NCBI RefSeq assembly: GCF_022808915.1
Contig: NZ_JAKZFS010000003.1
Span: 124,001 to 188,000, forward strand
Origin: Fundidesulfovibrio terrae
GTDB lineage: Bacteria > Desulfobacterota > Desulfovibrionia > Desulfovibrionales > Desulfovibrionaceae
DNA length: 64,000 bases
Direction of reading: 5' to 3'
Each line of letters opens with the position of its first letter. Position 1 is the stretch's first letter. Under the pieces are notes generated by a model, which was given only the letters and a program-made list of their open reading frames with translations, was not told the origin of the DNA and made no database searches. Below, piece after piece: positions 62,009-64,000 of the stretch. The position numbers and the translations under genes were made by a program.

Positions 62009-63550
62009 ATGAGCGCCCACGTCAAAAAGATCGCCAAGGACGCCTCCATCGTGGGGGCGGCCACCCTGTTGTCTCGCGTGCTGGGATTCTTCCGGGACGT
62101 GATCGTCGCTTCCGTACTTGGCGCGGGCCCGGCCGCCGACGCTTTCTACGTGGCCTACCGCCTGCCCAACACGCTACGCCGACTGTTCGCCGAAGGGTCC
62201 ATGACCATGGCCTTCGTGCCTGTGTTCTCGGACCTGCGCGAGAAAAAGGGGGACGAGGCCGCCTTCGCCATGACCCGCTCCGCGCTGGTCTGGCTGGTGA
62301 TGATCCTGGGCGCGGTCACGGTGCTGGCCATCCTCTTCGCGCGGCCCATCACCCTGCTCATCGCGCCGGGCTTCGCGGGCAACCCGGACCAGATGGACCT
62401 CACGGTGAAGCTCGTGCGCATCGTGTTCCCCTACATCATCGAAATATCCATCGTGGCCCTGTGCATGGGGGCGCTCAACTCCATGGGGCACTTCCTGACC
62501 CCGGCCCTGGCCACCAGCGAGCTCAACACCATCCTCATCGCCGGTTGCGGCGTGGCCTGGCTTTTCGGCCTGGACGTGCCGCACGCCCTGGCATGGTCGG
62601 TTCTCGTCGGCGGACTTGGCCAGATGTACATGCAGCACCCGGCCATGAAGCGCTTCGGCTTTTCCTGGTTCGGCCCCTGGAAGCTCAAGGACGAGGGCGT
62701 GATCCGCATGGCCAAGCTCATGCTGCCAACCGTGTTCGGCGCGGCCGTCTACCAGCTGAACATCGTGGTCGGCACGCTCTTGGCCTCGTTTCTGGCCTCG
62801 GGGTCCATCTCTTCGCTCTACTACGCTGACAGGCTGGTGCAATTCCCCCTGGGCGTGTTCGGCGCGGCCGTGGGCACCGTGGCCCTGCCGAGCCTGGCGC
62901 GGCTGGCCTCGGCCGGACAGATGGATGAATTTCGCCACACCCTGGCGGCCTCGCTTCGCCTGACGCTCTTCATCTGCCTTCCGGCCACGGCCGGTCTCAT
63001 GGCCCTGGCCGCGCCCATGGTGGCCGTGCTCTTCGGACGCGGGGCCTTCACCCCGGAGGCCCAGCATGCCACCTCGGCGGCCCTGGTGGCCTACGCCGTG
63101 GGCCTTCCGGCCTTCGCCTGCGTGCGCCCGCTGGTCTCGGCCTTCTACGCCATGCACGACACCAGGACACCGGTGCGGGCCGGTTTCATCAGCGTGCTGG
63201 TGAACATCGCCCTGGGCGCGGCGCTCATGTTCCCGCTCAAGCACGTGGGGCTGGCCCTGGCCACCTCGCTCTCCTCCTGGCTGAACGTCTGGCTGCTGGG
63301 GAGAGCGCTCCACGTCCGGGCGGGCGCATGGGCGCGGTTCGGACGCACCACCCCGGTGAGCATCGGCCTAAGCCTGTTGATCGGGATCGGGGCCTGGCTT
63401 GCGCCCCTGAACAACTACGCCGCCCTGGCCATGATCGCCGTGTGGGCCGTGGTCTACATGGCCCTGGCCGCGCTCTTCAAGGTGGAGGAAGCGTCCCTGC
63501 TGCTGGATTACGCCCGCAAAAGGCTCCTCAAGCGCGGCAAGGCCGCCTGA
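62009..63550 (+). CDS. murJ: lipid II flippase MurJ
   Basis: 513 residues with about 14 membrane helices, normal MurJ length. Marks: SIVGAATLLSRVLGFFRDVI, ADAFYVAYRLPNTLRRLFAE, GSMTMAFVPVFSD, YADRLVQFPLGVFGAAVGTV and LFGRGAFTPEAQHAT. It flips lipid-linked peptidoglycan precursor across the inner membrane; the charged residues Arg 18, Arg 24 (numbering approximate) and the basic LPNTLRR stretch line the cavity. Starts at MSAHVKK. It could alternatively serve a surface polymer, but single-copy MurJ is the simpler call. Confidence 0.95.
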   Translation: MSAHVKKIAKDASIVGAATLLSRVLGFFRDVIVASVLGAGPAADAFYVAYRLPNTLRRLFAEGSMTMAFVPVFSDLREKKGDEAAFAMTRSALVWLVMILGAVTVLAILFARPITLLIAPGFAGNPDQMDLTVKLVRIVFPYIIEISIVALCMGALNSMGHFLTPALATSELNTILIAGCGVAWLFGLDVPHALAWSVLVGGLGQMYMQHPAMKRFGFSWFGPWKLKDEGVIRMAKLMLPTVFGAAVYQLNIVVGTLLASFLASGSISSLYYADRLVQFPLGVFGAAVGTVALPSLARLASAGQMDEFRHTLAASLRLTLFICLPATAGLMALAAPMVAVLFGRGAFTPEAQHATSAALVAYAVGLPAFACVRPLVSAFYAMHDTRTPVRAGFISVLVNIALGAALMFPLKHVGLALATSLSSWLNVWLLGRALHVRAGAWARFGRTTPVSIGLSLLIGIGAWLAPLNNYAALAMIAVWAVVYMALAALFKVEEASLLLDYARKRLLKRGKAA

Positions 63551-63557
63551 CGCCGCC

Positions 63558-64000
63558 ATGGCGCCGCCAAGCGATCAAGAGGTAGCGGCCGCGCGCGCGG
63601 CCTTCCCCACCGGCCTCCTCCAGCCCGAGGGCGGATACCGGTTTTCCCTGGATCCGCTGCTCCTGGCCGTGTTCGCCCGGCCCAAGAAAAACGCCCGCAT
63701 GGCCGACCTGGGCACGGGCTGCGGCGTGGCCGCCCTGGCCGCCCTGCTCGCCCATCCCGCCGCCTCCACCGCCTTGGGGCTGGACGTGGCCCCGGCCATG
63801 GCCCGGGCCGCTACGTCCAACGCAGCGAGCCTTGGCATCTCGGACCGCTTCGCCGCCCTGAACCTGGATATCCGCTGCGTTCGGGATGCAAGGCCCGACC
63901 TCGAGCCCGAGAGCTTCGGGCTGGTACTGGCCAATCCCCCCTACCGCAGGCTCGGCACCGGCCAGCCCTGCCCCGGCGAGGAGCGCAACCGGGCCCGGTT
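63558..64000 (+). CDS. class I methyltransferase, TrmN6-like, 3' end outside window
   Basis: About 147 codons are visible from ATG, 7 bases after murJ. FPTGLLQPEGGYRFSLDPLL opens the protein as in tRNA(Val) A37 N6-methyltransferase (TrmN6/YfiC); SAM motif MADLGTGCGVAALAALL follows, and the catalytic NPPY is in VLANPPYRRLG, characteristic of adenine- or glutamine-N-methyltransferases. The C-terminus is beyond base 64000. The tRNA target is inference from the N-terminal likeness; other N6-adenine or HemK-type roles are possible. Confidence 0.85.
   Translation, partial: MAPPSDQEVAAARAAFPTGLLQPEGGYRFSLDPLLLAVFARPKKNARMADLGTGCGVAALAALLAHPAASTALGLDVAPAMARAATSNAASLGISDRFAALNLDIRCVRDARPDLEPESFGLVLANPPYRRLGTGQPCPGEERNRAR

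Overview
The window is GC-rich chromosomal DNA from what looks like a Desulfovibrio-type sulfate reducer (Desulfovibrionaceae or a close relative). The clues are a psd-pssA-leuACDB run with short archaeal-type LeuC, LeuD and Psd, a TIGR03960/DUF2344 radical SAM fusion, a DUF4911 protein, many orphan sensor proteins, and a dispersed intergenic hairpin element with the core GCCTCCGGCGG. The assignment is inferred from gene content and was not tested by phylogeny. I found no rRNA, tRNA, CRISPR array, transposase or phage gene.

Layout. 1-8.2 kb: a truncated ABC-F ATPase, an aldo/keto reductase, a DUF2325 gene behind a perfect Fur-type box, a periplasmic acid phosphatase, a GAF-gap pair (glyceraldehyde-3-phosphate dehydrogenase) and an orphan periplasmic binding protein. 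8.3-15.0 kb: a leftward run HAD hydrolase-psd-pssA-leuA-leuC-leuD-leuB, covering phosphatidylethanolamine and leucine synthesis, with a strong terminator-like hairpin between leuD and leuB. 15.1-30 kb: a globin-sensor histidine kinase, a low-GC pair of small membrane proteins with its own promoter and operator-like palindrome, a DUF523-DUF1722 protein, an M16 peptidase, a membrane histidine kinase next to two orphan solute-binding proteins, and the radical SAM protein.

30-41.2 kb is a surface glycan locus. A Wzm/Wzt-type ABC exporter sits at its centre and is flanked on both sides by GT4 and GT2 glycosyltransferases (four GT4, two GT2). Mixed into its right arm are a stand-alone methionine-synthase reactivation domain, a low-GC GNAT acetyltransferase and, at the edge, a low-GC permuted-papain (YiiX-like) protein. 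41.6-47.0 kb is a complete branched-chain amino acid ABC transporter (livG-livK-DUF486-livH-livM-livF). 47.2-51.3 kb holds three EamA exporters, a secreted hypothetical protein and a Nudix-like protein.

51.4-55 kb contains the pair I find most interesting: a soluble protein with PRC-barrel, MgtE N-terminal and CBS domains but no MgtE channel, immediately followed by an Nramp-family transporter whose metal-site motifs differ from the classical ones. A receiver-PilZ protein follows. 55-64 kb carries an FAD oxidoreductase, aminopeptidase P, DUF4911, an EVE-domain protein, a metallophosphoesterase lipoprotein, a TatD nuclease, an MscS channel with a cyclic-nucleotide-binding domain, murJ, and a truncated methyltransferase.

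Starts were chosen by Shine-Dalgarno spacing and family length. Function calls rest on motifs read by eye, with no database search.
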